A stretch of DNA of 64,000 nucleotides from Prevotella sp. UBA2739 (lineage in GTDB: Bacteria; Bacteroidota; Bacteroidia; Bacteroidales; Bacteroidaceae): the NCBI GenBank assembly GCA_002353525.1, contig DEJV01000045.1, positions 11,279 to 75,278 on the forward strand, given 5' to 3'. Positions within the stretch are counted from its first letter, which is position 1. Each line of letters starts with the position of its first letter. Shown one piece after another: positions 1-10,009 of the stretch. The notes beneath the pieces are model-generated. The model searched no databases, was not told the origin of the DNA, and saw only the letters and a list, made by a program, of their open reading frames with translations. A program made the translations under genes and the position numbers.

Positions 1-2
1 CC

Positions 3-530
<528 letters not shown>

Positions 531-607
531 GCCCCCCTTTCTTCCCCCGAGGGGGATACAATACACATATCCCCCTTAGGGGTTGGGAGAGTGGGTGAAG
601 GAGAGTA
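531..607. repeat. G/C-run palindromic intergenic element, copy 1
   Basis: Directly after the GH97 stop codon lie C-runs and G-runs built around CCCCCGAGGGGG, followed by a second CCCCCTTAGGGG segment. A similar arrangement occurs at 10771-10856. Elements of this look are common between genes in Bacteroidota genomes. The pairing arms could act as a terminator or mRNA stabiliser, but that is inference. Confidence 0.6.
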
Positions 608-625
608 ATGTCTACACTCCAGAAT

Positions 626-757
626 AAGTTGACAAGTTAACAAGTTGACAAGTTGACGAGTTACTTGACAAGAAGCTATTGTCTGAACTTCTGAACTCTT
701 GAACTTCTGAACTTCTAAAGAATGACTTTTGTCTGAACTTCCGAACTCCTGAACTCC
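626..757. repeat. Two degenerate 8-nt tandem arrays
   Basis: Bases 626-658 are four units of AAGTTGAC with one change. Bases 683-718 and 733-757 are units of CTGAACTT or CTGAACTC. The period is 8 nt in both. The arrays fill the leader of the pullulanase gene and no good TAnnTTTG box was found here, so transcription may come through from GH97. Confidence 0.75.
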
Positions 758-777
758 TTAAAACAAAAACTCGAAAT

Positions 778-2730
778 ATGAAAAAAATGATTGCGACTGC
801 TGTACTGGCCTTCATCACAAACATGGCTAACGGACAGACATTCTTCAATGAGGTGGAATGTGGGCCCGAGGCTACAGTCTTCAACCTCTTCGCACCGGCT
901 GACGCCAAGTCGGTGAAGGTTCGTATTTATCAAAACGGTGACAAGGGGAAAGCCCTGAAGACCGTTAAGATGGCGTATAATGCCAACACACAGAAATGGA
1001 CTGCCTCGGTGAAGGGCGACTTGCGGGGCAAATTCTACACCTTTGATGCCGGAAAGGGCGAGTGTGCCGGTGTGTTTGCGAAAGCCGTTGGTGTGAACGG
1101 GCGTCGCGGAGCCATTCTGAACATGCTGGAATGCGACCCCGACGACTGGTGCTGCGATGTGCGCCCCGTCACCAAGACACCTGCCGACCTGGTCATCTAT
1201 GAATTGCACCACCGCGATTTCTCTATCGGCCGCCCCGATGCCAAATATCCGGGCAAGTTTTTGGCACTCACCGAGCCGTGGGCCATCAAGCATCTCACCG
1301 AACTGGGTGTAAATGCTGTGCATATTCTGCCTTCTTACGACTTTGGCTCGGTCGACGAGAGCCGGCTGGCAAAGCCTCAATACAACTGGGGTTACGACCC
1401 GGTGAACTACAATGTGCCTGAGGGATCTTACTCTACTGACCCATATAACCCCAAGGCACGCGTAAAAGAGTTCAAGCAAATGGTACAGGCATTGCACAAA
1501 GCCGGCATTCGTGTCATTCTCGACGTGGTGTACAATCATACCTATAACATCGAGAACAGCAACTTCCAAAAGACTTATCCCGACTATTACTACCGGAAGA
1601 CTGCCGACGGGAAGTATAGCAATGGCTCTGGCTGCGGCAACGAGACAGCCTCGGAACAGCCCATGATGCGCCAGTTTATCATCGAGTCAGTGAAATATTG
1701 GGCCAGCGAATATCGCGTGGATGGATTCCGTTTCGACCTGATGGGCTGCCACGACATCGAGACCATGAATGCCGTCCGTGCCGAACTGGACAAGATTGAT
1801 CCCAATCTGTTTGTCTATGGCGAGGGATGGAGCGCCGGACAGTGTGCCTATCCTCAGGAGAAGTTGGGCGTGAAAGCCAACATTAGCCACATGCCGCGCA
1901 TTGCCGCTTTCTCGGATGAACTGCGCGATGCGTTGCGCGGACCTTTCAGCGACGACACGAAAGGTGCATTCCTCGCTGGCTTTGCCGGAGAGGAAGAGAG
2001 CATCAAGTTCGGCATTGCCGGGGGCATCAGTCATCCGCAAGTGGACATGACAAAGGTGAACTACTCGAAGACACCTTGGGCAGAAGAACCCGTACAGATG
2101 ATTTCTTACGTCAGCTGCCACGACGACATGTGCCTCGTAGACCGGCTCATGGCCAGCGTTCCAGGGTTGAAGGGAAACTCCAACGCACGGCTCTCGTCGC
2201 TCACCACCGAGCAGAAAGAAGAACTCATCCGCCTGGACCTGCTGGCTCAGACGGCCGTCTTTACCTCGCAGGGTGTGCCCTTCATGCTGAGCGGAGAGGA
2301 AATGCTGCGCGACAAGAAAGGTGTACACAACAGCTTTGAGTCGCCCGACAGCATCAACCAACTGCCGTGGGAACGGCTGAAAGAGTATCCACAGGTGTTC
2401 AAATACTACAAAGACCTCATCCAGTTGCGCCGCAACCATCCTGCCTTCCGACTGGGTGATGCCCACTTGGTGCGCAAGCATCTGGAGTTTATCGATGCTC
2501 CGGCCGGTGTGGTGACATTCCGCCTGAAGAACTATGCCGGACGCGACGACTGGCGCAACATTGTGGTGATTCTGAACGGCAACAAAGAGAAGGTGAGCGT
2601 GCCCGTGCCCAAAGGCATGTACACCATTGTTTGCCAGAACGGCGAAATCAACGAACAGTCAACCAGCAAGACTTTTGGCCGCAAGATTCCCGTGTCGGGA
2701 CAGTCGGCTCTCATCATGTATGAACCCTAA
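778..2730 (+). CDS. Type I pullulanase, GH13 with N-terminal CBM48-like domain
   Basis: A 650-residue secreted enzyme expected to cut alpha-1,6 bonds of pullulan and branched maltooligosaccharides. A signal peptide covers about residues 1-20, a CBM48/E-set-like domain about 25-110, and the GH13 barrel follows. YNWGYDP at 202-208 is the hallmark of type I pullulanases. The four GH13 regions are present: DVVYNHT from 249, GFRFD with the nucleophile D320, GEGW with acid/base E349, and CHDD from 447. Length is normal for the short bacterial type. The gene lies between GH97 and the neopullulanase gene, 11 bp upstream of the latter, so the two GH13 genes are probably co-transcribed. Periplasmic or surface location cannot be told apart because there is no lipoprotein cysteine. 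Confidence 0.9.
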   Translation: MKKMIATAVLAFITNMANGQTFFNEVECGPEATVFNLFAPADAKSVKVRIYQNGDKGKALKTVKMAYNANTQKWTASVKGDLRGKFYTFDAGKGECAGVFAKAVGVNGRRGAILNMLECDPDDWCCDVRPVTKTPADLVIYELHHRDFSIGRPDAKYPGKFLALTEPWAIKHLTELGVNAVHILPSYDFGSVDESRLAKPQYNWGYDPVNYNVPEGSYSTDPYNPKARVKEFKQMVQALHKAGIRVILDVVYNHTYNIENSNFQKTYPDYYYRKTADGKYSNGSGCGNETASEQPMMRQFIIESVKYWASEYRVDGFRFDLMGCHDIETMNAVRAELDKIDPNLFVYGEGWSAGQCAYPQEKLGVKANISHMPRIAAFSDELRDALRGPFSDDTKGAFLAGFAGEEESIKFGIAGGISHPQVDMTKVNYSKTPWAEEPVQMISYVSCHDDMCLVDRLMASVPGLKGNSNARLSSLTTEQKEELIRLDLLAQTAVFTSQGVPFMLSGEEMLRDKKGVHNSFESPDSINQLPWERLKEYPQVFKYYKDLIQLRRNHPAFRLGDAHLVRKHLEFIDAPAGVVTFRLKNYAGRDDWRNIVVILNGNKEKVSVPVPKGMYTIVCQNGEINEQSTSKTFGRKIPVSGQSALIMYEP

Positions 2731-2741
2731 CTAGTCTTAAT

Positions 2742-4676
2742 ATGAAGAAAATCGTTTTATTGAGTTTACTTATGAGCCTCGCACTCACCATGGCAGCAGC
2801 ACCCAAAAAGGGAACCATCACCCGTATCGACCCCACCAACTGGTTTGTGGGACTGAAGAATCCCAAACTGCAGTTGATGGTCTATGGACCCAACATTGCC
2901 GCTGTGAAGAATGTGACGACCGACTATGAAGGTGTAACCATTGAGGACATTGTCCGCCTCGATTCGCCTAACTACCTCCTTGTGTATCTCAATCTGAGTG
3001 GTGCCCAGCCAGGCATGATGACACTCAAGTTCGACAAACAGAAGTATACGTATCAGCTGAAGGCACGTGAGATGAGCGGTGACAAGCGTGTGGGATTCGA
3101 CAATAGCGACGTGCTCTATATGCTCATGCCCGACCGATTTGCACAAGGGGCAAACCATAACCCACAGGTAAAGGGTATGAACACCTATCGGGAGGACCGC
3201 AGCAAACCCAGCCTTCGTCATGGAGGCGATCTGAACGGCATTCGCGAACATCTCGACTATTTCAACGAGCTGGGCGTGACGGCCTTGTGGCTGACACCCG
3301 TGCTGGAGAATAATTCGCCCGATACGAACAACGGATTCAGCACCTATCATGGCTATGCCACTACCGACTACTACCGCGTGGATCCGCGTTTCGGTACCAA
3401 CGACGACTATCGCCGCCTGTGTGACGAGGCCCACCAGAAAGGACTGAAGGTGGTAATGGACATGATTTTCAACCATTGCGGCTTTGAGCATCCGTGGATT
3501 AAAGACCTGCCCTGCAAAGACTGGCTCAACACTCCGGAGTGGCTCAATGAAAAGCAAAGCGGACGTGACCCGATGACGGGCTTTACCGCCAATGCCAACG
3601 GCAGCGAGCCCGTGAAGAGCAAATATTTGCAGACCAGCTACAAACTGACTCCAGTGAAAGACCCGTATGCCTCGGAGGTAGACTTGCACGAAACAGTAGA
3701 CGGATGGTTTGTGCCCTCGATGCCCGACCTGAACCACCGCAATCCGCACGTAATGACCTACCTCATCCAGAACTCCATCTGGTGGATAGAGACAGTGGGT
3801 ATTGACGGCATACGCATGGACACCTATCCCTATGCCGACGCCAAGGGCATGGCACGGTGGATGAAAACGCTCGACGAGGAGTATCCCAACTTCAATGTAG
3901 TGGGCGAGACATGGGTCACCGAACCAGCCTACACCGCTGCATGGCAGAAAGACTCAAAGTTGTCGGAAGAGAACAGTTATCTGAAAACCGTGATGGACTT
4001 CGCCTTCTTCGACCGCCTCTCACAGGCCAAGAACGAGGAGACCGACGGCTGGTGGAACGGACTGAACCGCATCTACAACGCACTCTGTTACGACTATCTC
4101 TATGCCGACCCCAACCATGTCATGGCATTTATCGACAACCACGACACCGACCGTTTCCTCGGCAACGGAAAAGACACGCTCGCCCTGAAGCAGGCACTGG
4201 CCTTGTTGCTCACCGTGAAACGCATTCCGCAGCTTTACTATGGCACAGAAATACTGATGAACGGCACTAAAGAGGTGACCGACGGTAATGTGCGCAAGGT
4301 CTTCCCGGGCGGTTTCCCCGGCGACAAACATAATGCCTTCACCGCCGAAGGACGTACCAAGGCAGAGAACAGCATGTTCAAATGGCTGTCAGCCCTGCTG
4401 CACTGGCGCAACGGCAATGAGACCATCATCCGCGGCTACCAGACGCAGTTCATCCCCTATCATGGCGTATATGTGGTGGCCCGCCGCTGGCATCGTCATG
4501 GGGTGATAACCATTCTCAACGGCACCAGACAACCGGCAGTAATGGAGATGAGCCGTTATGCCGAGCTCTTCGATCCTGACCAGAAAGAGGCTGAGGATGT
4601 GATCACCGGTAGGAAGTACAGTCTGGCGAAAGACCTCAAACTGAGTCCGCGCCAAACACTCATTCTTGAGTACTAA
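2742..4676 (+). CDS. SusA-like neopullulanase / alpha-amylase, GH13
   Basis: A 644-residue protein with a signal peptide (about residues 1-19), an N-terminal cyclomaltodextrinase-type beta domain and a GH13 barrel. GH13 motifs are visible as DMIFNH at 240-245, GIRMD with nucleophile D360, GETW with acid/base E389, and DNHD at 465-468. Bacteroides SusA is a periplasmic neopullulanase that cuts imported maltooligosaccharides and pullulan; this protein matches its layout and length. It is the last gene of the starch cluster, because a strong inverted repeat follows 11 bp after its stop. No SusC/SusD or SusR gene for this cluster lies in the window; they would be upstream. Confidence 0.88.
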   Translation: MKKIVLLSLLMSLALTMAAAPKKGTITRIDPTNWFVGLKNPKLQLMVYGPNIAAVKNVTTDYEGVTIEDIVRLDSPNYLLVYLNLSGAQPGMMTLKFDKQKYTYQLKAREMSGDKRVGFDNSDVLYMLMPDRFAQGANHNPQVKGMNTYREDRSKPSLRHGGDLNGIREHLDYFNELGVTALWLTPVLENNSPDTNNGFSTYHGYATTDYYRVDPRFGTNDDYRRLCDEAHQKGLKVVMDMIFNHCGFEHPWIKDLPCKDWLNTPEWLNEKQSGRDPMTGFTANANGSEPVKSKYLQTSYKLTPVKDPYASEVDLHETVDGWFVPSMPDLNHRNPHVMTYLIQNSIWWIETVGIDGIRMDTYPYADAKGMARWMKTLDEEYPNFNVVGETWVTEPAYTAAWQKDSKLSEENSYLKTVMDFAFFDRLSQAKNEETDGWWNGLNRIYNALCYDYLYADPNHVMAFIDNHDTDRFLGNGKDTLALKQALALLLTVKRIPQLYYGTEILMNGTKEVTDGNVRKVFPGGFPGDKHNAFTAEGRTKAENSMFKWLSALLHWRNGNETIIRGYQTQFIPYHGVYVVARRWHRHGVITILNGTRQPAVMEMSRYAELFDPDQKEAEDVITGRKYSLAKDLKLSPRQTLILEY

Positions 4677-4687
4677 TTATAATACAC

Positions 4688-4738
4688 AAAAGAAAAGAGG
4701 CAGGAGTACCCATTGAGTACTCCTGCCTCTTTTCTTTT
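4688..4738. terminator. Bidirectional terminator between convergent genes
   Basis: Perfect 22-bp arms (4688-4709 and 4717-4738) close a 7-nt loop. A-rich and T-rich ends give a U-tract in both directions. It separates the starch cluster (plus) from the efflux operon (minus). Confidence 0.9.
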
Positions 4739-4780
4739 ATTTGCTATCAACACGTGCCAACAACCATGAGGTGGCACTGG

Positions 4781-6106
4781 TCAGAACTTCAGTTCCTTTC
4801 CACGGTAGAAATCGAGCAAGGCATGGTTGTAGATATACTCATACTTCGCCCGCACCAAGTCGCTCTCAGCCTTCATCAGGTTGTTCTTCGCTTCGTTGAA
4901 CTCGGTGATGTTGGCCTTCCCGTATTCATATTTGGCCGACATCAGGTTGAACGCCTCGCGATTGCTGCGCAGTGCCTCCTCGCTGCTGGTGAATTTCGCT
5001 TGCGAGTTCAGGGCATTGTAGTAGGCCTGTTGTATCTCCTTATAGAGTGCTTTCTTCGTGTTTTCCAGCTGCAACTGCTGTGTCTGGCGGTTCAGTTGTG
5101 CACTGCGAATGCTGTTGCGAGTAGCAAAACGGTTGAAGATAGGCACCGACAGACTCAGTCCGATGTACTGGCTGAAGTTGTTGCTCAGCTGTTTGCCAAA
5201 GCTCTCGGCAGGAAAACCGCTAGTCTTATAGTAGTTGCTGCCTAGTCCGCCACTCAGCGTCAACGACGGGTAGAGTGCGCTCTTGGCGATGTCGATACTC
5301 TTCTCCGTGCCTTGCAGTCGCAGCGTTTCGGCCTGAATCTCAGGCTTTATGCCTACAGCCTCCTGATAGATGGCATCGGGAGAGGTGCCGATTGTTTTGA
5401 ATGCTGCCAACCTACTGTTCGGATCGATGCGCTCTATGGTAAATCCCTCGGGAGAGGGAAGTTCCAGCAACTGTGTCAGCGCCAGCAAGTTCAGCCGGTA
5501 ATCATTATTGGCTTGTGTGGCTGTCAGTTTGCTCTGAGCCATGGCAGCCTCCTGTTGCGCCACCTCGGTGCCGCTGGCTTTGCCGTTTTTCAGCAGTTCT
5601 TTCAACCGGAACACTTGCAGCGAGTCAATCTCTATTTGTCTGCTGGCCACATCGCATAGCTCCATCGAATAGAGTATCTGCACATAAGCCTGTGCCACCT
5701 GCATGCGGATATCGTTGCGGGCCTTCTCCAAGTCGGCAGTGGCGGCCTCAAGGTTCAGGCGGTTCAGCTCCAATGTGCGCGGTATGCGGAATCCCGTGAA
5801 CAGAGGTACCGAAGTACCCAACGAAAACGAAGTACTGCTGGTGTTCGTATTGGTGTAGGTATTCTCAGCCGTCAGTCCGCGGCCAAACGAGAAGTTCTCG
5901 CCTGCTGTGGCATTAAGATCGGGCAGTCGGCTATTCTTGGCCGTCGACACTTCCACCTCCTGCTGCTGACGGTTCACATCGCGCTGCTTGATGCTGAGGT
6001 TGTGATCTAGTGCATAATCGATGCATTCCTTCAGCGTCCATTGCTGCTTCTGCGCAGTCGCAGGAAGGAATGCCACTATCATTATATATAATAGGTATTT
6101 TCTCAT
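4781..6106 (-). CDS. TolC-family outer membrane efflux protein
   Basis: A 441-residue protein with an N-terminal signal peptide (cleavage near residue 18) and two long alpha-helical repeats rich in Q, A, N and L, as in TolC/OEP channels. TolC proteins form trimeric outer membrane tunnels that dock with a periplasmic adaptor. It is the last gene of a five-gene set: ABC ATPase, two MacB-type permeases, HlyD-type adaptor, TolC. The adaptor gene stops 13 bp upstream. No lipoprotein cysteine follows the signal peptide. The substrate cannot be read from sequence. Confidence 0.9.
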   Translation of the reverse strand: MRKYLLYIMIVAFLPATAQKQQWTLKECIDYALDHNLSIKQRDVNRQQQEVEVSTAKNSRLPDLNATAGENFSFGRGLTAENTYTNTNTSSTSFSLGTSVPLFTGFRIPRTLELNRLNLEAATADLEKARNDIRMQVAQAYVQILYSMELCDVASRQIEIDSLQVFRLKELLKNGKASGTEVAQQEAAMAQSKLTATQANNDYRLNLLALTQLLELPSPEGFTIERIDPNSRLAAFKTIGTSPDAIYQEAVGIKPEIQAETLRLQGTEKSIDIAKSALYPSLTLSGGLGSNYYKTSGFPAESFGKQLSNNFSQYIGLSLSVPIFNRFATRNSIRSAQLNRQTQQLQLENTKKALYKEIQQAYYNALNSQAKFTSSEEALRSNREAFNLMSAKYEYGKANITEFNEAKNNLMKAESDLVRAKYEYIYNHALLDFYRGKELKF

Positions 6107-6119
6107 AACTGCTTCCTTC

Positions 6120-7235
6120 TTATTCGTTCTTCACGTCTTCGGTCACCACTTTCGGTCCACGCACTTTGTCGCTCTTGCCAATACCTTTCTTGATTTCGAT
6201 GTCGACGCCATCGCTCAATCCCGTCACGACGGGTTTGCGTTCGTAGGTTTTCTGTTCGCCCGCGCCCTTCACTACATATACAAAGGTGGAATCGCCTTTA
6301 AACTCGATGGCACTCTCAGGAACGGTGAGCACATTCTTGGCGTTGGCCAGTTCGATTTCGGCTGTGGCACTGTAGCCGCTGCGAATCTTATTTCCCTTCA
6401 GCACACGCACAGCTGCTTTGATCTCAAACTGGTTGGCACCATTACTCTCTACTGCCTTTGGCGAGATGTACTCCAGCGAGGCCTCGAAGTTCAGGTCCTG
6501 TAGTGCTCCGATGGTAATCTTCATGGGCATTCCCAGCACAAGTTGCCCCACCTCGGTCTCGTCGATATTGCCACGGAAGATGAGGTCGTTCATGTTGGCC
6601 ACACTGGCAATCGTAGTACCATCGTTGAAGGTGTTGGAGAGGATGACCGAGTTACCCACCTTTACGGGTATGTCGAGAATGATGCCTGAGATGGTGCTGC
6701 GCACGAGTGTCGAGCTGGCTTTGGCATTGCTTTTCGAGATACCATCGCGCACCACCGCCAAGGCATCTTCTGCTGCAGCTTTCTCCTCGCGTGCCTGCCG
6801 CAGGGCTTGTTTCACCTTGTCGAACTCGTCGGCACTGACCAGTTTCTGGTTGAACAGATTCTCCTCTCGGCTGAAGTCCACCTGTGCCTGCTGCAAGTTG
6901 ATGGAAGCCAGACGTACACGGCTCTCGGCACTGCTCAGCTGGTTCATGTCGGGAATCACCTTCACCTTGGCAATCACGTCGCCGGCATTCACATAGTCGC
7001 CAGCCTCTTTCAGCAGTTCGGTAATGATGCCACTGATTTGCGGTTTCACGTTCACCTCGTTGCGCGGCTCAATCTTTCCCGTGATGATGGTCATCTTCGA
7101 GATGTCGGCCACTTTGGGTGTAAACTCGTTATAGACAACCGGTTTGGGTTGCGACTTTTTCCAGAGGAACACAAATGTCCCGATGAAAATCAATGCTATG
7201 ATAGCAGCAATGATAAGTTTTGAATAGCGTTTCAT
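6120..7235 (-). CDS. HlyD/MacA-type periplasmic adaptor subunit
   Basis: A 371-residue membrane-fusion protein linking an inner membrane transporter to TolC. One N-terminal membrane anchor (about residues 5-25) is followed by a lipoyl-like half motif (VNVKPQISGIITELL), a coiled-coil hairpin (about 90-165), the second lipoyl half and beta-barrel domains. The start at 7235 (MKRYSKL) is preferred. An upstream in-frame ATG at 7337 would add 34 residues translated from a 9-nt tandem repeat array, which is unlikely to be coding. Gene order places it between the permease and TolC genes. Confidence 0.88.
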   Translation of the reverse strand: MKRYSKLIIAAIIALIFIGTFVFLWKKSQPKPVVYNEFTPKVADISKMTIITGKIEPRNEVNVKPQISGIITELLKEAGDYVNAGDVIAKVKVIPDMNQLSSAESRVRLASINLQQAQVDFSREENLFNQKLVSADEFDKVKQALRQAREEKAAAEDALAVVRDGISKSNAKASSTLVRSTISGIILDIPVKVGNSVILSNTFNDGTTIASVANMNDLIFRGNIDETEVGQLVLGMPMKITIGALQDLNFEASLEYISPKAVESNGANQFEIKAAVRVLKGNKIRSGYSATAEIELANAKNVLTVPESAIEFKGDSTFVYVVKGAGEQKTYERKPVVTGLSDGVDIEIKKGIGKSDKVRGPKVVTEDVKNE

Positions 7236-7263
7236 ATCGATTTTGTTATTGTTATTCTTTTTT

Positions 7264-7326
7264 ATTCTGAGTAATCTGAATGTTCCGAGTATTCCAAGTA
7301 TTCTGAATATTCTGAGTATTCCGATG
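7264..7326. repeat. 9-nt tandem array (7 units)
   Basis: Seven consecutive 9-nt units of the type ATTCTGAGT or ATTCCAAGT fill the spacer between the permease and adaptor genes. Variation is concentrated at fixed positions of the unit. Confidence 0.8.
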
Positions 7327-7343
7327 GTTTCGGGCACTCTCTC

Positions 7344-8594
7344 TTACTCGTCGCGCATGGCGTCGACGGGTTTAATGCTCATGGCACGCGCTGCTGGTGC
7401 CAAGCCGGCCAGCACGCCCATCACACTGATGGCCACTGCAGCGAAGATGGCTGTCCAGAATCCTACCTGGAAATGGGCTTTCAGTATGCCGTCCTCGGTG
7501 TTGCCCAGTTCGATAAGTTGCAAGATGAGCACTCCAAACAAGATGCCGCTCATGCCTGCTACGAGGGTGAGTACCACGCTCTCGCTGATAATCTGCGAGA
7601 GAATCATCTTGGGTGTGGCACCGATGGCACGGCGGATGCCTATCTCTGTGGTGCGCTCGCGCACGGTCACCATCATGATGTTCGACACACCAATGGCTCC
7701 TGCCAGCAAGGTACCCAGTCCTACCAACCAGATCAGGAAGTTCACTCCCTTAAACAGGTTGTCCATCATGCTGAACAGCAACTCGGTGTTGAACACCATC
7801 ACCCCCTGTTCGTCTTCGGGATGAATGGTGTGGGCACGGGCGATGACCTCACGCATGCGGCTGGTCAGGTCGCTCATCACCACTCCCGGTTTGGCCGTCA
7901 CGCTGATGATATGTACTTGGTTTCCCATGTTGTAAGTCTGCTGCATCAGCGTTAGCGGGATGGTGACAGCCTCTTCCGACCGCCCGTTCAGGTTCACTCC
8001 GCCTTCCTTATAGTCTACTCCTACTACCCGGTAGTATACCGAATCGACCCTGATGAGCTTACCGCAGGGATCCCCACCCCCAGGGAACAGTTCTTTATAG
8101 ACTTTCTTTCCGATGACACACACCTTGCGACGCATTTTCAAGTCTACATGGTTCAGGTAGCGTCCGTACATCAGTTTGGGTTCCATCACCTTGGCATACT
8201 CGGGCATCACACCGCTCATGTGGCACGAATTGCGCTTGTCGCCATAGACGGCACTATTGCCCCAACGCGACACCATGGGCGTGACCACATCCAGCTCGGG
8301 CACCTGTGCCTTCAACCGGTCTACATCTTTATAGACCATCATCCACTGGCGTCCCTTGCGGAACCCTTTATACGGTTTGGTGGTGGGTTGCGACCAGATG
8401 AGCGCTGAATTGGTGGCAAAACCGGCAAACTCGTTTTTCAGCATCTCCTTCAGTCCTTGTCCGCCGCCCATCAGTCCTATCAACATGAACACACCCCAGA
8501 ACACGCCGAAACCTGTAAGCAACGAACGGCTCTTATTGCGGGTCAGTGTGTCGAGTATCTCGCGATAACTGTCTATGTCGAATCGTAATTTCAT
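7344..8594 (-). CDS. MacB-type ABC transporter permease (FtsX/MacB_PCD), second copy
   Basis: A 416-residue inner membrane protein. It has an N-terminal membrane helix (about residues 20-42), a large periplasmic MacB_PCD-like domain and three C-terminal helices forming the FtsX domain. The segment GVSNIMMVTVRERTTEIGIR is the typical coupling region of MacB/LolC-type permeases. In this family the protein transmits force to the periplasmic adaptor rather than forming a classical pore. It is adjacent to a second permease with the same layout (8749-10005), so the pair may form a heterodimer with the separately encoded ATPase. Confidence 0.88.
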   Translation of the reverse strand: MKLRFDIDSYREILDTLTRNKSRSLLTGFGVFWGVFMLIGLMGGGQGLKEMLKNEFAGFATNSALIWSQPTTKPYKGFRKGRQWMMVYKDVDRLKAQVPELDVVTPMVSRWGNSAVYGDKRNSCHMSGVMPEYAKVMEPKLMYGRYLNHVDLKMRRKVCVIGKKVYKELFPGGGDPCGKLIRVDSVYYRVVGVDYKEGGVNLNGRSEEAVTIPLTLMQQTYNMGNQVHIISVTAKPGVVMSDLTSRMREVIARAHTIHPEDEQGVMVFNTELLFSMMDNLFKGVNFLIWLVGLGTLLAGAIGVSNIMMVTVRERTTEIGIRRAIGATPKMILSQIISESVVLTLVAGMSGILFGVLILQLIELGNTEDGILKAHFQVGFWTAIFAAVAISVMGVLAGLAPAARAMSIKPVDAMRDE

Positions 8595-8628
8595 ACGTTT
8601 TTATTGTTTTCTGGATTTATTGCCCGGG

Positions 8629-8745
8629 ATTCCTATTATTCCTAGTTGTCCTTGTATCCCCAAGTTTCCCTAATATCCCTTGCTTTCCTTGTCTCCCTAG
8701 CTTTCCTTGTATCCTTTGCCTCCCTCGCTTTCCTTGCATCCCTTT
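8629..8745. repeat. 9-nt tandem array (13 units) between permease genes
   Basis: Thirteen 9-nt units such as CTTTCCTTG, TATCCCTTG and TCTCCCTAG run in register up to three bases before the stop codon of the upstream permease gene (8749). The unit sequence differs from the array at 7264, yet the period is the same. It is pyrimidine-rich on the plus strand. Confidence 0.85.
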
Positions 8746-8748
8746 CCC

Positions 8749-10005
8749 TTAGTCTGCACGAAGCGCCTCAATGGGCCTGATGCGTGCAGCCTTGCGCGCC
8801 GGAATGAGGCCGGCGATGGTACCAGCGATGATCATTACCAGTGTGGCTTCGATACAAACATCAAGTCCTACAGTAGGATTGACAAAGAAGGTAGCCTTGA
8901 AGAGGCCCGTATTGACAACCTCATGCCCCAATGTGGCATCCATATATTCGTTGACGGCCACACCTATCACCATACCAATATATCCAAAGAAGGTGGTGAT
9001 GATGACACTCTCGGTGATAATCAGTTTCAGTATCGACCACGGCTTAGCACCAATAGCCTTACGGATGCCAAACTCGTGGGTGCGCTCCTTCACGGTGATG
9101 AGCATAATGTTCGACACCCCCACAATACCGCTCAGCAGGGTGAACAATCCTACAATCCACAAGAAGGTGCGGATGATACCAATGCCGGTGCTCATTTGTA
9201 TGTTCTGCGAGAAACGGTTCCACAACCAAATGGCCCGCTCGTCGTCGGGAGCTGCCTGATGGTTTTTGTTGATGCGCTCACGATACTTGTGCTCGAAGTT
9301 CGCGTTATCTTTCACCGTTGGCAGTCCATGGAACGAATACTCGATGTCGCCCACGGTGTTGCCCTTGCCATACATAGTCTTCACGGTGGTAAACGCCGTA
9401 TAGGCATCGGTGTTGCGCTCCGACTCGTCGGTCTGGTAGATGCCCACCACCTTGAATGCAAAGTTTCCCACCTTTACATATTCACCTATGAGTGTGGCAT
9501 AGTCTTTCTTCAGTTCTTTGGCATGTGTGCGGCTCAAGACAATGGTTTTGCGGTTTTCCCTCACGTCAATCTCGTTGACAAACCGTCCATAGAGCATCTC
9601 TTTCTTGTCGATGAGGGCATGATTGGGGTAGACTCCTGTGAGCGAGCCACTGACATATTGCTGGCCACGGCTGATGATAAGCCCGCCCTGACTCAGCACA
9701 GCACCCACTTCGTCGATGTTTGTAGTGAAGGAATTGCGGGTGGTCTGCAAGTCTTTATCGAGCAACTGGATGTAGCGGCCTTCCTTCAGTCCCTTATACG
9801 GTTTCGACGTGCTGCCGTTGAACACCTTCATCGAATTGGCCAAGAAACGGTTGCTCTGTTGCATTTGCGCATTGATGAGCCCGTTGCCGGCCCCCAACAG
9901 GAAAATCAGCATGAAGATTCCCCATGCCACCGAAAAACCCGTCAGTGCGGTGCGCAGTTTGTTGCGCCGGGCCGTGCTCCATATTTCTGTGATAATATCT
10001 CTCAT
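8749..10005 (-). CDS. MacB-type ABC transporter permease (FtsX/MacB_PCD), first copy
   Basis: A 418-residue paralogue of the adjacent permease: N-terminal helix at about residues 18-40, periplasmic MacB_PCD-like domain, and three C-terminal helices. GVSNIMLITVKERTHEFGIR marks the FtsX coupling segment. It starts 4 bp after the ATPase gene ends, which implies tight coupling. Its 3' end touches a 9-nt tandem repeat array. Role: membrane component of the tripartite exporter with the ATPase at 10010, the adaptor and TolC. Confidence 0.88.
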   Translation of the reverse strand: MRDIITEIWSTARRNKLRTALTGFSVAWGIFMLIFLLGAGNGLINAQMQQSNRFLANSMKVFNGSTSKPYKGLKEGRYIQLLDKDLQTTRNSFTTNIDEVGAVLSQGGLIISRGQQYVSGSLTGVYPNHALIDKKEMLYGRFVNEIDVRENRKTIVLSRTHAKELKKDYATLIGEYVKVGNFAFKVVGIYQTDESERNTDAYTAFTTVKTMYGKGNTVGDIEYSFHGLPTVKDNANFEHKYRERINKNHQAAPDDERAIWLWNRFSQNIQMSTGIGIIRTFLWIVGLFTLLSGIVGVSNIMLITVKERTHEFGIRKAIGAKPWSILKLIITESVIITTFFGYIGMVIGVAVNEYMDATLGHEVVNTGLFKATFFVNPTVGLDVCIEATLVMIIAGTIAGLIPARKAARIRPIEALRAD

Positions 10006-10009
10006 AGGC

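Noticed and set aside
6120..7337. Longer start for the HlyD-type adaptor at 7337.
   Set aside because: The extra 34 residues are translated from a 9-nt repeat array; the start at 7235 is followed directly by the membrane anchor.
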